Positions 6,492 to 14,729 are shown, numbered from the stretch's first letter. The stretch is DNA of 27,838 bases from Bacteroidales bacterium UBA3663 (GCA_002373755.1 DFJU01000077.1:9093-36930); one strand, 5' to 3'. Numbers and translations: made by a program. Notes: a model not told the origin generated them from the sequence alone.

Positions 6492-8972
6492 ATGAAGAAC
6501 ATCATAGGCCGCAACATCGCCGCACTGCTGATCTTGCTCTCATCGGCAACGGCATCGGCCACAACCCGACACATCGCCACGCTGCTCAAGAACCCGCAGA
6601 TGGACAAGCTGCCGGTCTGCTCCGTGCACTGCATTTTTCAGGATTCCGAGGGCTACATCTGGTACGGCACGGTCGATGGTCTATGCCGCGACGACGGCTA
6701 TGACGTGCAGATCATCCGCAACGACTTCCTCAATCCGCGGCCGATGGGCAGCAACCTGATTCTCAGCATCGGCGAGTCGGCCGACGGCGGCATCGTCTTC
6801 ACCACACCGGCCGGAGCCTACAGGCTTGACAAGGCCGACTGCCACATCACGCCCATCGCGAACGACTCCGTGCCGCGCTACGCGACCCGCACCGTCAGCG
6901 CAGGCGGACGCACATGGACCACGGCCGACGTGCCTGGCGCATACCAGCTGATTGCCGACCGCAGCGGACACCGTATCTGGGCCGTCACGGGCGACGACAT
7001 CCGCGCCTACGACGTCATGGCCGACGGCACTCTGCGCCCCATCGACCTTGCCGAACAGCTTGCAGGCTACACGCCCGACCGCAAGATGCTGAGCCGCATG
7101 ACGTTGACGGCCGACGGCGACATCTGGATTGCCGGCTACGACCGCGCGAGCATGATTGTCAGTTTCGAGACACCGCGCCACACGCGCCACGAGATTCCGG
7201 CCATCGACCGACGTTTCAGCCGACGCACCGTGGTCGTCACCCTGGCACGCGCGGCCGACAGCCTAGTCTGGTTTTCGCAAGACCGCGTCGGACTCTGCCT
7301 CTACGACGAACGCACCGGCCGCCTGACCACCCACAGCGACTGTCCGACCACGGCACGCACACGCCTCAACATCGTCCACGAACTCATCCCGTCGGCCGTC
7401 CGCACGCACCAAATCTGGGCACTCACCGACACCTCGCTCGTCTATGGCATCGGCCACGACGGGATGCAGATGCGCCTCACCCACACCATCGCCCTGCCCG
7501 ACCGCCATCGGCCGAAAACGCTGTTTGAAGACCACAGCGGACGGCTCTGGATCGGCACCTATCGCGGCCTTTTCATGTTCGATGCCGATGCCGACAGCCT
7601 CCACTCCGTCGCGCCCGACCTCGGACACGTGACGAGCCTCACGCAGACAGCCGACGGAAGGCTCTGGGCTGCCGTGAGCGGTCGCGGAGTGGCCTGCATC
7701 GAGGGCAACACGGTGGCCGACGTGCATCCGTTGGACAAGGATCTGCTCTCGATTGCCAACACGAGCGACGGCCGCCTCTGGATCGGCACAGGCACCGGCG
7801 AACTGCTCACGATGGGCAGCGACGGCACATTCTCTTCGAGATCTGCGGCATCGGGCATGAACGGCGACATGGTGGAAAAAATCGTGGCCGACAGCTACAA
7901 CCACCTCTGGATTCTGACCAACCGCAGGCTCACCGAATACGACCCGACGACCGATAACTACCGCGTAGTGAACGCCAACGCCGCCAACAGCAGCCTCTCG
8001 CTCGCCCGGTTCATGCCGCGCGCCCTCAGCATCGACGCGCCGTCGGGCACAATCATGGCAGGCGGCTTCGACGGATTTCTCACCTTTGCGCCGTCGCTCC
8101 AGATTGAGGGCATGGCGCGCAACGTAGTGGCCCGCATCACCGACGTAAGAGTGGCCGGACGCAGCCTGCCGTTCGACCTCGGCCATCCGCTCGATGCCCC
8201 GCTGCCGCCCGATGCCCACGACATCGAAATCCACTTCTCGACACTCGACCACCTGCACGCAGCCGTCGAACGCTACGCCTACCGCATCGACGACGGCGAC
8301 TGGGTCGCATTGCCCACAGGCATCAACCGCGTCACCTTCCAGACGCTCGGCAAGGGCGCACACCGGATGCAGCTGCGTGCCACCGACGAGAACGGTCTGT
8401 GGAGCAGCCGCGTGACCGACTTCACCGTCGTGCGACAGCCGCATTGGTGGGAAACGACGGCGGCCGGCATCGTCTTCGGCCTGCTTGCGGCATCGGCCAT
8501 AGCCCTGATGTTGCGCTACGCGATTCTGCGCATCCGCCGCGACGAGAAGGCACTGTGGGGCGACAGCGCAGAGCTGCTCGCCATGCGCCGCTACGTGGAT
8601 GGAGCTACGTCCGATGCCGCTGCCGACGCAATCCCGTTCGCCCAGATCGACCGGATGCTGACCGACAAGGCGGCCGACATCATCCGCCGGCACTTGGGCG
8701 AGGCCGACTTCAGCATTGTGGCATTGGCCGCCGAAATGAACATGTCGCGTTCGACGCTGGTGCGCAAAATCAAGGTCATCACGGGCAAGACGCCGTTGCA
8801 GTTCGTGCGCGACGTGAAGATGCAGGCCGCCTGCCAGATGCTACAGAACCACACGGCCACGATTGCCGATGTCGCACAGAAACTGGGCTACACCGACCGC
8901 GACCACTTCAGCCGCATCTTCCGCGAGGCCATCGGCCAATCGCCCAGCGAATGGCAGCAGTCGAACAACTGA
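6492..8972 (+). CDS. Membrane-tethered AraC-family regulator with periplasmic two-component-type propeller
   Basis: This encodes 826 residues from the ATG at 6492, chosen because it begins a good signal sequence (MKNIIGRNIAALLILLSSATASA). An ATG at 6477 and a GTG at 6453 are alternatives. Reg_prop-type motifs repeat through the first 540 residues: GYIWYGTVDGL, GDIWIAGYD, GRLWIGTYRGLFMFD, GRLWAAVSGRG, GRLWIGTGTG, NHLWILTN. A Y_Y_Y domain follows (RYAYRIDDGDWVAL... to about 650), then one membrane helix at about 656-679, a short linker, and an AraC HTH domain at about 725-822 (FSIVALAAEMNMSRSTLVRKI; IADVAQKLGYTDRDHFSRIF). The fold order is that of hybrid two-component systems, but histidine kinase, ATPase and receiver parts are all absent; only about 45 residues separate helix and HTH. 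It would sense a periplasmic ligand and bind DNA from the membrane. The adjacent GH127 gene is the likely target. Confidence 0.88.
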   Translation: MKNIIGRNIAALLILLSSATASATTRHIATLLKNPQMDKLPVCSVHCIFQDSEGYIWYGTVDGLCRDDGYDVQIIRNDFLNPRPMGSNLILSIGESADGGIVFTTPAGAYRLDKADCHITPIANDSVPRYATRTVSAGGRTWTTADVPGAYQLIADRSGHRIWAVTGDDIRAYDVMADGTLRPIDLAEQLAGYTPDRKMLSRMTLTADGDIWIAGYDRASMIVSFETPRHTRHEIPAIDRRFSRRTVVVTLARAADSLVWFSQDRVGLCLYDERTGRLTTHSDCPTTARTRLNIVHELIPSAVRTHQIWALTDTSLVYGIGHDGMQMRLTHTIALPDRHRPKTLFEDHSGRLWIGTYRGLFMFDADADSLHSVAPDLGHVTSLTQTADGRLWAAVSGRGVACIEGNTVADVHPLDKDLLSIANTSDGRLWIGTGTGELLTMGSDGTFSSRSAASGMNGDMVEKIVADSYNHLWILTNRRLTEYDPTTDNYRVVNANAANSSLSLARFMPRALSIDAPSGTIMAGGFDGFLTFAPSLQIEGMARNVVARITDVRVAGRSLPFDLGHPLDAPLPPDAHDIEIHFSTLDHLHAAVERYAYRIDDGDWVALPTGINRVTFQTLGKGAHRMQLRATDENGLWSSRVTDFTVVRQPHWWETTAAGIVFGLLAASAIALMLRYAILRIRRDEKALWGDSAELLAMRRYVDGATSDAAADAIPFAQIDRMLTDKAADIIRRHLGEADFSIVALAAEMNMSRSTLVRKIKVITGKTPLQFVRDVKMQAACQMLQNHTATIADVAQKLGYTDRDHFSRIFREAIGQSPSEWQQSNN

Positions 8973-8988
8973 GGCATCGGCCGCGACA

Positions 8989-9052
8989 CCCGACAAATCG
9001 CGCAAACAGACCCGAAAAATCGTCCAAAACGGTGCTTGAACGATTCGTCGGG
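8989..9052 (+). other. Two nested stems after the regulator gene
   Basis: CCCGAC at 8989-8994 pairs with GTCGGG at 9047-9052, and inside it AATCGT at 9018-9023 pairs with ACGATT at 9040-9045. Only three T residues follow, so this could be a weak terminator or an mRNA end structure. Confidence 0.35.
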
Positions 9053-9096
9053 CATCTTTGAACCTGCGCCCGGACGCGCAAGCCGAAAAATTCGCG

Positions 9097-9104
9097 TAGC
9101 TTTG
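9097..9104 (+). promoter_or_regulatory. Promoter -7 box for the GH127 gene
   Basis: TAGCTTTG matches TAnnTTTG and lies 30 bases before the chosen ATG at 9135. I see no convincing -33 TTTG at the right distance, which would fit a promoter that needs an activator such as the regulator encoded just upstream. Confidence 0.5.
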
Positions 9105-9134
9105 CCATCGAACACAAACACAAAACCTAATCCA

Positions 9135-12100
9135 ATGAAAACTAAACAATTTTTACTGCTGACCGCAATGCTGGCGTCGATGGGCGTCGGCCAAAAGGCA
9201 TCGGCCAGTTCTGAACTCTGTGTCAAGTCGGAAATCACTTGCGCAACGGTGGCGAACGATGTGTCCCTAACCTACAATTCGTCAACCAGCGCGCTGCAAG
9301 TGGGCCGCAGCTACACGCTCTACACCGAGCAATGGCCGAACTCCAACTACGACCGCACCCACTTCCGCCTCAACTACGACAGCCTCAGCGCGCAGCTCGG
9401 CATCACGGTGAGTGCGGCCAACGTCGGCAGTCTGCTCTACTATCCGCTTGCCGACGGCACCTACGGCCCGAACTTCGACAACTGGTTCGACCTGAACGGC
9501 TACCGTTCGTCGTGGAGCGACGGCAACCGCCGCTTCTTCATCCAGCACCAGTCGAGCGACGAGGCCGGAACCTTCATCCTGTGGGTCGGACAGTGCGCCG
9601 TCGAGGGCACGACATCGGCCGTGGGCGACAGCTACGCGACCACATTCTACATGGTGGCCGGCACGAAAGCCATCGAGTTCAACCTGACGCTGAAAATCGT
9701 CGATTTTGACAATGACGACAGCGGCGACGAGACCTACACCGACTATCCGATCCAGAACGTCGATTTCAGCCACGTGCACCTGAGCGACCGATTCTGGCAG
9801 CCGCGCATGGAGCAGAACCAGACGGTGACCATCCCGATTGCGCTACAGCAATGCTACAGCACCAACCGCGTGCTCAACTTCCAGAAGGCGGCAGCCATCC
9901 TGCGCGGCGAAAACATCGGCTATTTCGACACCGAATACACCTTCGACGACACCGACATCTACAAGATTCTTGAAGGCATGGCCTACTCCGTGCAGACGCA
10001 GCCCAACGCCGAACTCGACAAGCAGATGGACGAGCTGATTGCCATCATCGCCGCTGCACAGGAGCCCGACGGATACCTCTACACCGCACGCACGGCCGGA
10101 AAACCGGGCGCTCTGCACGCTTGGGTGGGTGCCAACCGCTGGGAGGCCGACCCCAACCTGAGCCACGAACTCTACAACTGCGGCCACCTCTACGAAGCTG
10201 CCGTCGCGCACTACATCTCGACCGGCAAGACCTCGCTGCTCGACGTGGCCATCAAGAACGCAGACCTGCTCGTCAAAGACTTCCTTGATGGCGGACTGAC
10301 CTACGAGCCGGGCCACCAGATTGTCGAAATGGGCCTCGTCAAGATGTACCGCGTGACGGGCAAGACGGAGTATCTCAAACTCGCCAAATACATCCTCGAC
10401 CTGCGCGGCACCAAGGGCGTCACCCACCAAGAGTACAGCCAGACGCACAAGCCCGTCATCGCACAGGACGAGGCCGTCGGACATGCCGTGCGCGCTGCCT
10501 ACATGTACTCCGGGATGGCCGATGTCGCCGCCATCATGAACAATGAGAGCTACCTCAACGCCATCGACAACCTCTGGCAGAACGTGGCCGAAAAGAAGCT
10601 CTACGTGACCGGCGGCATCGGCGCACGCTCCAGCGGCGAGTCGTTCGGCGCCAACTACGAGCTGCCCAACGCATCGGCCTATTGCGAGACCTGCGCAGCC
10701 ATCGCCAACATCTACTGGAACCACCGCATGTTCCTGCTGCACGGCGAGTCGAAATACTACGACATCATCGAACGCACGCTCTACAACGCCGTCATCGCGG
10801 GCATCTCACTGTCGGGCGACCACTTCTTCTACCCCAACCCATTGGCCAGCGACGGCACCTACGAACGCAGCGAATGGTTCGGATGCGCCTGCTGCCCAAG
10901 CAACCTGTGCCGCTTCACCGCCTCCGTGCCGGGCTACGTCTATGCCCACAAGGCCGACAGCCTCTACGTGAATCTCTATATGCAGGGCACGGCCGATGTC
11001 ACCCTCGCAAGCGGCGACGTCAAGATTTCGCAGACGGCCGACATGCCGTGGAACGGTGACGTGAGCATCGCCATCGACCATGCCACCGGCCAAGCCTTCA
11101 CCCTCATGATGCGACTTCCGGCATGGGCCACAGATGCGCCATTGGCCACCGACCTCTACACCTATCTGAACGGCGAGCAGAAGACCATCACGGTCAGCGT
11201 CAACGGCACTCCGACCGACTACACGCTCACCAACGGCTACATGACCATCAGCCGCACTTGGGCCGACGGCGATGTCGTTTCGTTCTCACTGCCGATGGAC
11301 ATCCACCGCACATTGGCCAACGAGCAGGTTGCGGCCGACAACGGACTCGTCGCCATCGAACGCGGCCCCATCGTCTATTGCCTCGAATGGCCTGAAAACA
11401 ACAATCTGACCGAAATCGTGTTGCCCGACGATGCCGCAATCGACACCGCCTGGACCGACAATCTGAACGGTGTAGTCACCCTCAAGGCCAACGGCCGGAT
11501 GGCTCACGTGGAGGCCGACGCCGCAATCACCGCCATCCCATATTACGCTTGGGCGAACCGTGGCAAGGGGCTGATGGAGGTCTGGATTCCGCGTAGCACG
11601 CCGCAATCATACACCTTCCGCACCTCCGACTGGACAACGGGCGACTCGTGGCGCATCGCAGCCGACAAGATTACCTACGACGAGGCCGACAACTGCATCG
11701 TCGCTCAAAGTGCGGGCAGCAATAACATCGCCCTGATGCTGAAATACAACGAGTTGAGCTACGACGTCAGTATCGCACGCAAATACCTCGTGGTGCGCGG
11801 CTCGGGTCTCAGCACCGCCGCCGGAATGTCATACCTCTGGTGGCTGAACGGCATCAACCGAGGCACGCAGGTCGCCCCGACCGTACAGCGCACCGTCGAA
11901 GTGGGCGGCGAGACGCAGACCATCATCGCGTGGGACATGTCGGCGAGCGGCATCTACGACAACTTCGTCGGCGACTACCCCAACGTCTGCCTCGGACAGA
12001 CCATCTTCGGACTCACATCGGCCAACAGCGACGGCTCGTGCCGCATCTACGACATCGACTTCGTGGCCGATGTTGATGCCTACGCGACTGCAACCGGCAT

Positions 12101-12242
12101 CGGCCGCCTCGAAGCGCAATCCGCATCGGCCGCACAGACGCGCATCGTCAACCTGCAGGGCCAGAACCTAAACCGCCTGCAACAGGGCTTCAACATCGTG
12201 CTCCAGGCCGACGGCCAAGCTGTCAAGATGTGCGTCAAGTGA
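9135..12242 (+). CDS. Secreted GH127 beta-L-arabinofuranosidase-like enzyme with extra N- and C-terminal domains
   Basis: This encodes 1035 residues starting at the ATG at 9135, which gives a signal peptide (MKTKQFLLLTAMLASMG...) and lies just after a -7 box. Upstream in-frame codons would run through that box. Residues about 30-205 form an extra domain that I would guess is DUF4859-like. The catalytic region starts near 215 (NVDFSHVHLSDRFWQPR) and carries the GH127/DUF1680 signatures. GESFG contains Glu502, YCETC contains Glu518 and Cys520, and GCACCPSN contains Cys586 and Cys587. Compared with HypBA1 of Bifidobacterium these match the acid/base Glu322, the zinc ligands Glu338, Cys340 and Cys418, and the nucleophile Cys417; the 16-residue distance between the two Glu is the same. 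About 200 further residues end the chain. It probably removes beta-linked L-arabinofuranose or related sugars. No SusC/SusD pair is next to it. Confidence 0.9.
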   Translation: MKTKQFLLLTAMLASMGVGQKASASSELCVKSEITCATVANDVSLTYNSSTSALQVGRSYTLYTEQWPNSNYDRTHFRLNYDSLSAQLGITVSAANVGSLLYYPLADGTYGPNFDNWFDLNGYRSSWSDGNRRFFIQHQSSDEAGTFILWVGQCAVEGTTSAVGDSYATTFYMVAGTKAIEFNLTLKIVDFDNDDSGDETYTDYPIQNVDFSHVHLSDRFWQPRMEQNQTVTIPIALQQCYSTNRVLNFQKAAAILRGENIGYFDTEYTFDDTDIYKILEGMAYSVQTQPNAELDKQMDELIAIIAAAQEPDGYLYTARTAGKPGALHAWVGANRWEADPNLSHELYNCGHLYEAAVAHYISTGKTSLLDVAIKNADLLVKDFLDGGLTYEPGHQIVEMGLVKMYRVTGKTEYLKLAKYILDLRGTKGVTHQEYSQTHKPVIAQDEAVGHAVRAAYMYSGMADVAAIMNNESYLNAIDNLWQNVAEKKLYVTGGIGARSSGESFGANYELPNASAYCETCAAIANIYWNHRMFLLHGESKYYDIIERTLYNAVIAGISLSGDHFFYPNPLASDGTYERSEWFGCACCPSNLCRFTASVPGYVYAHKADSLYVNLYMQGTADVTLASGDVKISQTADMPWNGDVSIAIDHATGQAFTLMMRLPAWATDAPLATDLYTYLNGEQKTITVSVNGTPTDYTLTNGYMTISRTWADGDVVSFSLPMDIHRTLANEQVAADNGLVAIERGPIVYCLEWPENNNLTEIVLPDDAAIDTAWTDNLNGVVTLKANGRMAHVEADAAITAIPYYAWANRGKGLMEVWIPRSTPQSYTFRTSDWTTGDSWRIAADKITYDEADNCIVAQSAGSNNIALMLKYNELSYDVSIARKYLVVRGSGLSTAAGMSYLWWLNGINRGTQVAPTVQRTVEVGGETQTIIAWDMSASGIYDNFVGDYPNVCLGQTIFGLTSANSDGSCRIYDIDFVADVDAYATATGIGRLEAQSASAAQTRIVNLQGQNLNRLQQGFNIVLQADGQAVKMCVK

Positions 12243-12301
12243 CAAGACAATCCAATTGAGAGACGCGCCGTGGCACGTCTCTACACGCTACGCTAAAAAA
12301 C

Positions 12302-12346
12302 AGCACCGCCTCCGCACCCGAAATGGATGAGGAGGCGATGTTTTTT
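12302..12346 (+). terminator. Intrinsic terminator of the GH127 gene
   Basis: CGCCTCC (12307-12313) pairs with GGAGGCG (12331-12337). Two to three further pairs can form outside one mismatch, and six T residues follow at 12341-12346. A shorter GAGACG/CGTCTC hairpin lies just upstream, near 12258-12281. Confidence 0.8.
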
Positions 12347-12367
12347 CCACTTTTTTTGCCGTTGCGC

Positions 12368-12398
12368 TTGGCAGTCGCGCAAAAAAGATATACATTTG
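12368..12398 (+). promoter_or_regulatory. Promoter for the structured RNA
   Basis: TTG at 12368-12370 and TACATTTG at 12391-12398 are separated by 20 bases. This is one of the better matches to the Bacteroidota consensus in the window. The transcript would start near 12404, and no open reading frame begins for more than 250 bases. Confidence 0.7.
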
Positions 12399-12403
12399 CG
12401 CCG

Positions 12404-12590
12404 TGTTCAGTGGAACACAGATTCTTTTTTATTTGCTCAATCTCTCTGCTGAATTGGAACCTCGAACGAGAAATAAAATGAGCATTTCACTTATCGTTGA
12501 AGCTGTACGATTTAGTACAGTCTTCTCCATAGATAAGTGATGGCGTGTTCCAAGCCAAGCAGAGAGTATGGTGAGGACTGCGCTTTTTTT
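12404..12590 (+). ncRNA. Highly structured small RNA, possibly 6S-like (Bacteroidales-1 type)
   Basis: After the promoter the sequence folds into a long rod. A 9-bp perfect stem, CTCTCTGCT 12442-12450 with 12558-12566, is followed by a small internal loop and a 7-bp stem, TTGGAAC 12454-12460 with 12547-12553. Next is a wide asymmetric bubble (about 26 bases on the left, 6 on the right), then a 9-bp stem, TCACTTATC 12487-12495 with 12532-12540. The tip is GAAGCTGTAC (12499-12508) with GTACAG-T-CTTC (12515-12525) around a 6-base loop. A separate 5' hairpin GTGTTC/GAACAC spans 12403-12418 or so. Seven T residues end the unit at 12584-12590. A rod with an open middle, own promoter and no ORF is what 6S RNA looks like, and Bacteroidales-1 RNAs have been proposed to be 6S. 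I cannot match conserved primary sequence, so the family is tentative while the structure is firm. Confidence 0.55.
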
Positions 12591-12661
12591 GTGCCTTAAA
12601 ATCAGCACCGCACCCTTAAAATGAAACACAATACAGTATTAACTTAATAAATCTAAAAATT

Positions 12662-13414
12662 ATGAAAAAGATGCAAAATCTCTTGTGCATGAAAGACGTG
12701 CCTGTAAATGTGAAAAAAAATCGAAAAGGCATTGGCAGATTGCTTATTGCCTGTTTCTTGTTGTCAATTAGCATGTTTTCTTGCGTAGAAAACATTGTAG
12801 GTGGGGTTGCCGAAGAATTGGAAAGTATATCTTATGACTATCCACTTTCTGATGGGGATTATTGGTTTGATGCAGAAAAAGGATGTAAAGCGTATTTTAA
12901 AGAAGGTAAATATATTGGAACTTTGGAATTGACAAATATAAGATTTATTTTATTGAGCGGATCCCATGTGATGTATAAGCCTGGAGTAAAATCCGAAGAT
13001 TTGTACGAATTTGCAGCAAAGGAAATAATATTGAACCTGGCCAAAATTTCCATGAGAAGTGACCCTTCTTTGACGAACTCTAGTCAGATTGAATTTAAGA
13101 ATAAAAAATGTATATTTTCTGATATTGATGCATGTATGTATTATTTGATTATAGGCGATGAAAAAGTTGATCCGGACATAAAAAAAGCAGCAAAGGCTCA
13201 CTATAACTCTGCTATAGAGCAATTCGTTTCGCAACAAATGGATAACTTGTATGTGGAGGATTCTTCTCCAGGAACGTACGAATTCGTTTTTTATCCTTCA
13301 CAACTAAATGAAGAAATAAGAGTAGAGTTAGGTTACGCAACTGAAGGAAAACGAAAAGGCTGTTTGTATGTTCGCACTCGTTTTCGGATGATGAGGAATG
13401 GAATCTGGTACTAA
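12662..13414 (+). CDS. Lipoprotein of unknown function in an AT-rich island
   Basis: This encodes 250 residues that I do not recognise. The lipoprotein signal has its hydrophobic core at about residues 27-39 (LLIACFLLSISMF) and acceptor Cys at 41. An ATG at 12689 (residue 10) gives a more normal signal length and may be the real start. The mature part has acidic and aromatic stretches (YDYPLSDGDYWFDAEKGCKAYF, then GTYEFVFYPSQLNEEIRVELGY) and no membrane segment. Base composition is clearly more AT-rich than the DNA on either side, with AAA, GAA and TTT codons frequent, pointing to horizontal acquisition. It ends seven bases before the nuclease gene, so the two are probably co-transcribed. Confidence 0.75.
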   Translation: MKKMQNLLCMKDVPVNVKKNRKGIGRLLIACFLLSISMFSCVENIVGGVAEELESISYDYPLSDGDYWFDAEKGCKAYFKEGKYIGTLELTNIRFILLSGSHVMYKPGVKSEDLYEFAAKEIILNLAKISMRSDPSLTNSSQIEFKNKKCIFSDIDACMYYLIIGDEKVDPDIKKAAKAHYNSAIEQFVSQQMDNLYVEDSSPGTYEFVFYPSQLNEEIRVELGYATEGKRKGCLYVRTRFRMMRNGIWY

Positions 13415-13420
13415 TAAGAT

Positions 13421-14437
13421 ATGACTATGAATAAAAAAACTAACATTTTCGTTCACGCGCCCAAAGAATTGACTACGGACGCTTTCCTTGTGTGGTTGCT
13501 CTATTTCCTTGACTCGAAGGAAACATATGAACCTTACAAGCAGACTTTTTTCGACAGTTTGATATTGAAGAAGGAAGATTCAGGAAGGAAAGTTGACAAC
13601 ATAGAATTGAAACGGCAGGAGAACCATGTCGATGTGCTGCTTGCTTTCCGCTTTGTGGATAACGATGAGCCACAAACGGTGCTGTTTGAGAACAAGACTT
13701 GGAGTATGACCCATGGTGAACAACTTGCAACATACAAAAGTGTATATCCCAACTGCTACCGATATTTCTACTATAAGCTGGCATATATCAATTCACAAGA
13801 AGAAAAGGATGTTTCCCGTGAGCAATATGATATTATCAATGCCGAAATGATGTCATCTACATTGGGAAAGATGACAGAACTTCATCCCTTGATAAAAATG
13901 TACCATGAGTATATTACCGAAACGTTTGTGAAAGAAATCAATTCTTTCCACGAGCGCATTTTTCTGAAACATGACTACGATGTTCTGTGGAGTGCAGATG
14001 CCCAAAAATATCTATGTGACACTATCGTGGAGAATATGTCAAAACAGAATGTACCTTACCTTGAAATAAGGAATGGCACAAGTTCTGGACGACCCTGGAC
14101 AGAGATAGATATAGCTGAAAAGACAGGATATTGGGAAATATTGTTCTGGAGAGTGGATATCCGTTCTGGAAAGTTTTATATCCGCCTCAACCAATATGCA
14201 GAGCCATCTGAAGATGAAGCCGCTTACAAGAAGAAACGGTTGGAGATTCTTCGCAAGGAAGCCAATAAAATTGTTGCCAATATTCCCGAACTACACCCAG
14301 GAGAAGTTAATAATCGGGCGATAAAAGAAAGTGAAGTGCTGATATTCTTCTTGGAAGATAACAACTTAGACAAAATCTTAGAATCACTGCCAAAGATTTC
14401 CCGTCAAATGATAGAAGTATTCGATAGATTAGAATAA
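13421..14437 (+). CDS. PD-(D/E)XK nuclease-superfamily protein (PDDEXK_4-like)
   Basis: This encodes 338 residues; an ATG at 13427 is an equally good start. The N-terminal part, with a helix ELTTDAFLVWLLYFLD (16-31), leads to a nuclease core: HVDVLLAF with Asp71, then TVLFENKTW with Glu90-Asn91-Lys92, i.e. the D...ExK active-site arrangement. HGEQLATYK follows, with Gln101 and Tyr105, the Q-x-x-x-Y type helix often seen in this superfamily. This combination resembles the PDDEXK_4 group, whose members are often found in variable genome regions. I do not know its substrate. The C-terminal 180 residues are mixed helix and strand with no motif I recognise. A DNase acting with an exported lipoprotein would be an odd pair; defence, competition or nucleotide salvage are all possible. 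Confidence 0.75.
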   Translation: MTMNKKTNIFVHAPKELTTDAFLVWLLYFLDSKETYEPYKQTFFDSLILKKEDSGRKVDNIELKRQENHVDVLLAFRFVDNDEPQTVLFENKTWSMTHGEQLATYKSVYPNCYRYFYYKLAYINSQEEKDVSREQYDIINAEMMSSTLGKMTELHPLIKMYHEYITETFVKEINSFHERIFLKHDYDVLWSADAQKYLCDTIVENMSKQNVPYLEIRNGTSSGRPWTEIDIAEKTGYWEILFWRVDIRSGKFYIRLNQYAEPSEDEAAYKKKRLEILRKEANKIVANIPELHPGEVNNRAIKESEVLIFFLEDNNLDKILESLPKISRQMIEVFDRLE

Positions 14438-14442
14438 ACAAT

Positions 14443-14482
14443 ATGCCCCCCAAAAGCCTCTTTCGGGACTCTTGAGGGGCAT
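14443..14482. repeat. Long imperfect hairpin after the nuclease gene
   Basis: ATGCCCC at 14443-14449 pairs with GGGGCAT at 14476-14482, and several inner pairs continue the stem with mismatches. It contains CCCCAAAAGCCTC, nearly the same as the left arm of the hairpin at 14650-14682. There is no U-tract on the plus side. Confidence 0.6.
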
Positions 14483-14649
14483 CTGATTCATTGGCCAACG
14501 CTTATCCTCGTCGCGAATTACGCAACGCACACTTCGTCTCACCGCAACAATTGCAGGAACCACAACCTGGATGACTGTGTACGGTATCTTCTGTGCACAG
14601 TACCTCTGGACTTGAAAATCCACACAGGTTTCGCACAATAAATGAATGT

Positions 14650-14691
14650 CCCCCAAAAGTCTCACTTCAAGGCTTTTGGGGGATGTTTTTT
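14650..14691 (+). terminator. Terminator, possibly bidirectional
   Basis: A perfect 10-bp stem joins CCCCCAAAAG (14650-14659) and CTTTTGGGGG (14673-14682). ATG and six T residues follow on the plus strand. Read on the minus strand, after the end of the TolC gene, the same stem is followed by a looser T-containing stretch, so it may serve both sides. Confidence 0.82.
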
Positions 14692-14729
14692 GCGCCACTA
14701 CGCGAACACTCGACCTGCGGCAGCCAAGC

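Larger units (their letters stand above)
12302..12625 (+). repeat. Imperfect direct repeats flanking the structured RNA
   Basis: CAGCACCGC-CTCCGC-ACCC..AAATG starting at 12301 and CAGCACCGCACCC..AAAATG starting at 12603 share 9 plus 4 plus 4 matching bases in the same order, the first copy having a six-base insertion. They bracket the promoter and RNA at 12368-12590. Confidence 0.4.
14438..14729. other. Gene-free stretch with three hairpins between the nuclease gene and the efflux operon
   Basis: Besides the hairpins at 14443-14482 and 14650-14691, a third stem is formed by ACTGTGTAC at 14574-14582 and GTGCACAGT at 14593-14601, nine pairs with one G-U and a 10-base loop. The segment from 14500 to 14640 has no convincing coding potential. 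It could be an unannotated RNA ending at the 14650 terminator, or simply two operon ends facing each other. I see no clear promoter inside. Confidence 0.4.

Noticed and set aside
7263..8693. 476-codon minus-strand open frame opposite the AraC-type regulator
   Set aside because: It is an antisense shadow with low-complexity Val/Ala/Gly/His/Arg composition and no start context, opposite clear propeller, Y_Y_Y and HTH domains.
9036..9134. Longer N-terminus for the GH127 gene
   Set aside because: The added 33 residues would be coded across the -7 box at 9097-9104 and would bury the signal peptide that begins at 9135.
12243..14729. Insertion sequence or integrase-driven element
   Set aside because: Despite the composition change I found no transposase, integrase, tRNA gene or clear terminal inverted repeats. 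Only an imperfect direct repeat brackets the structured RNA.
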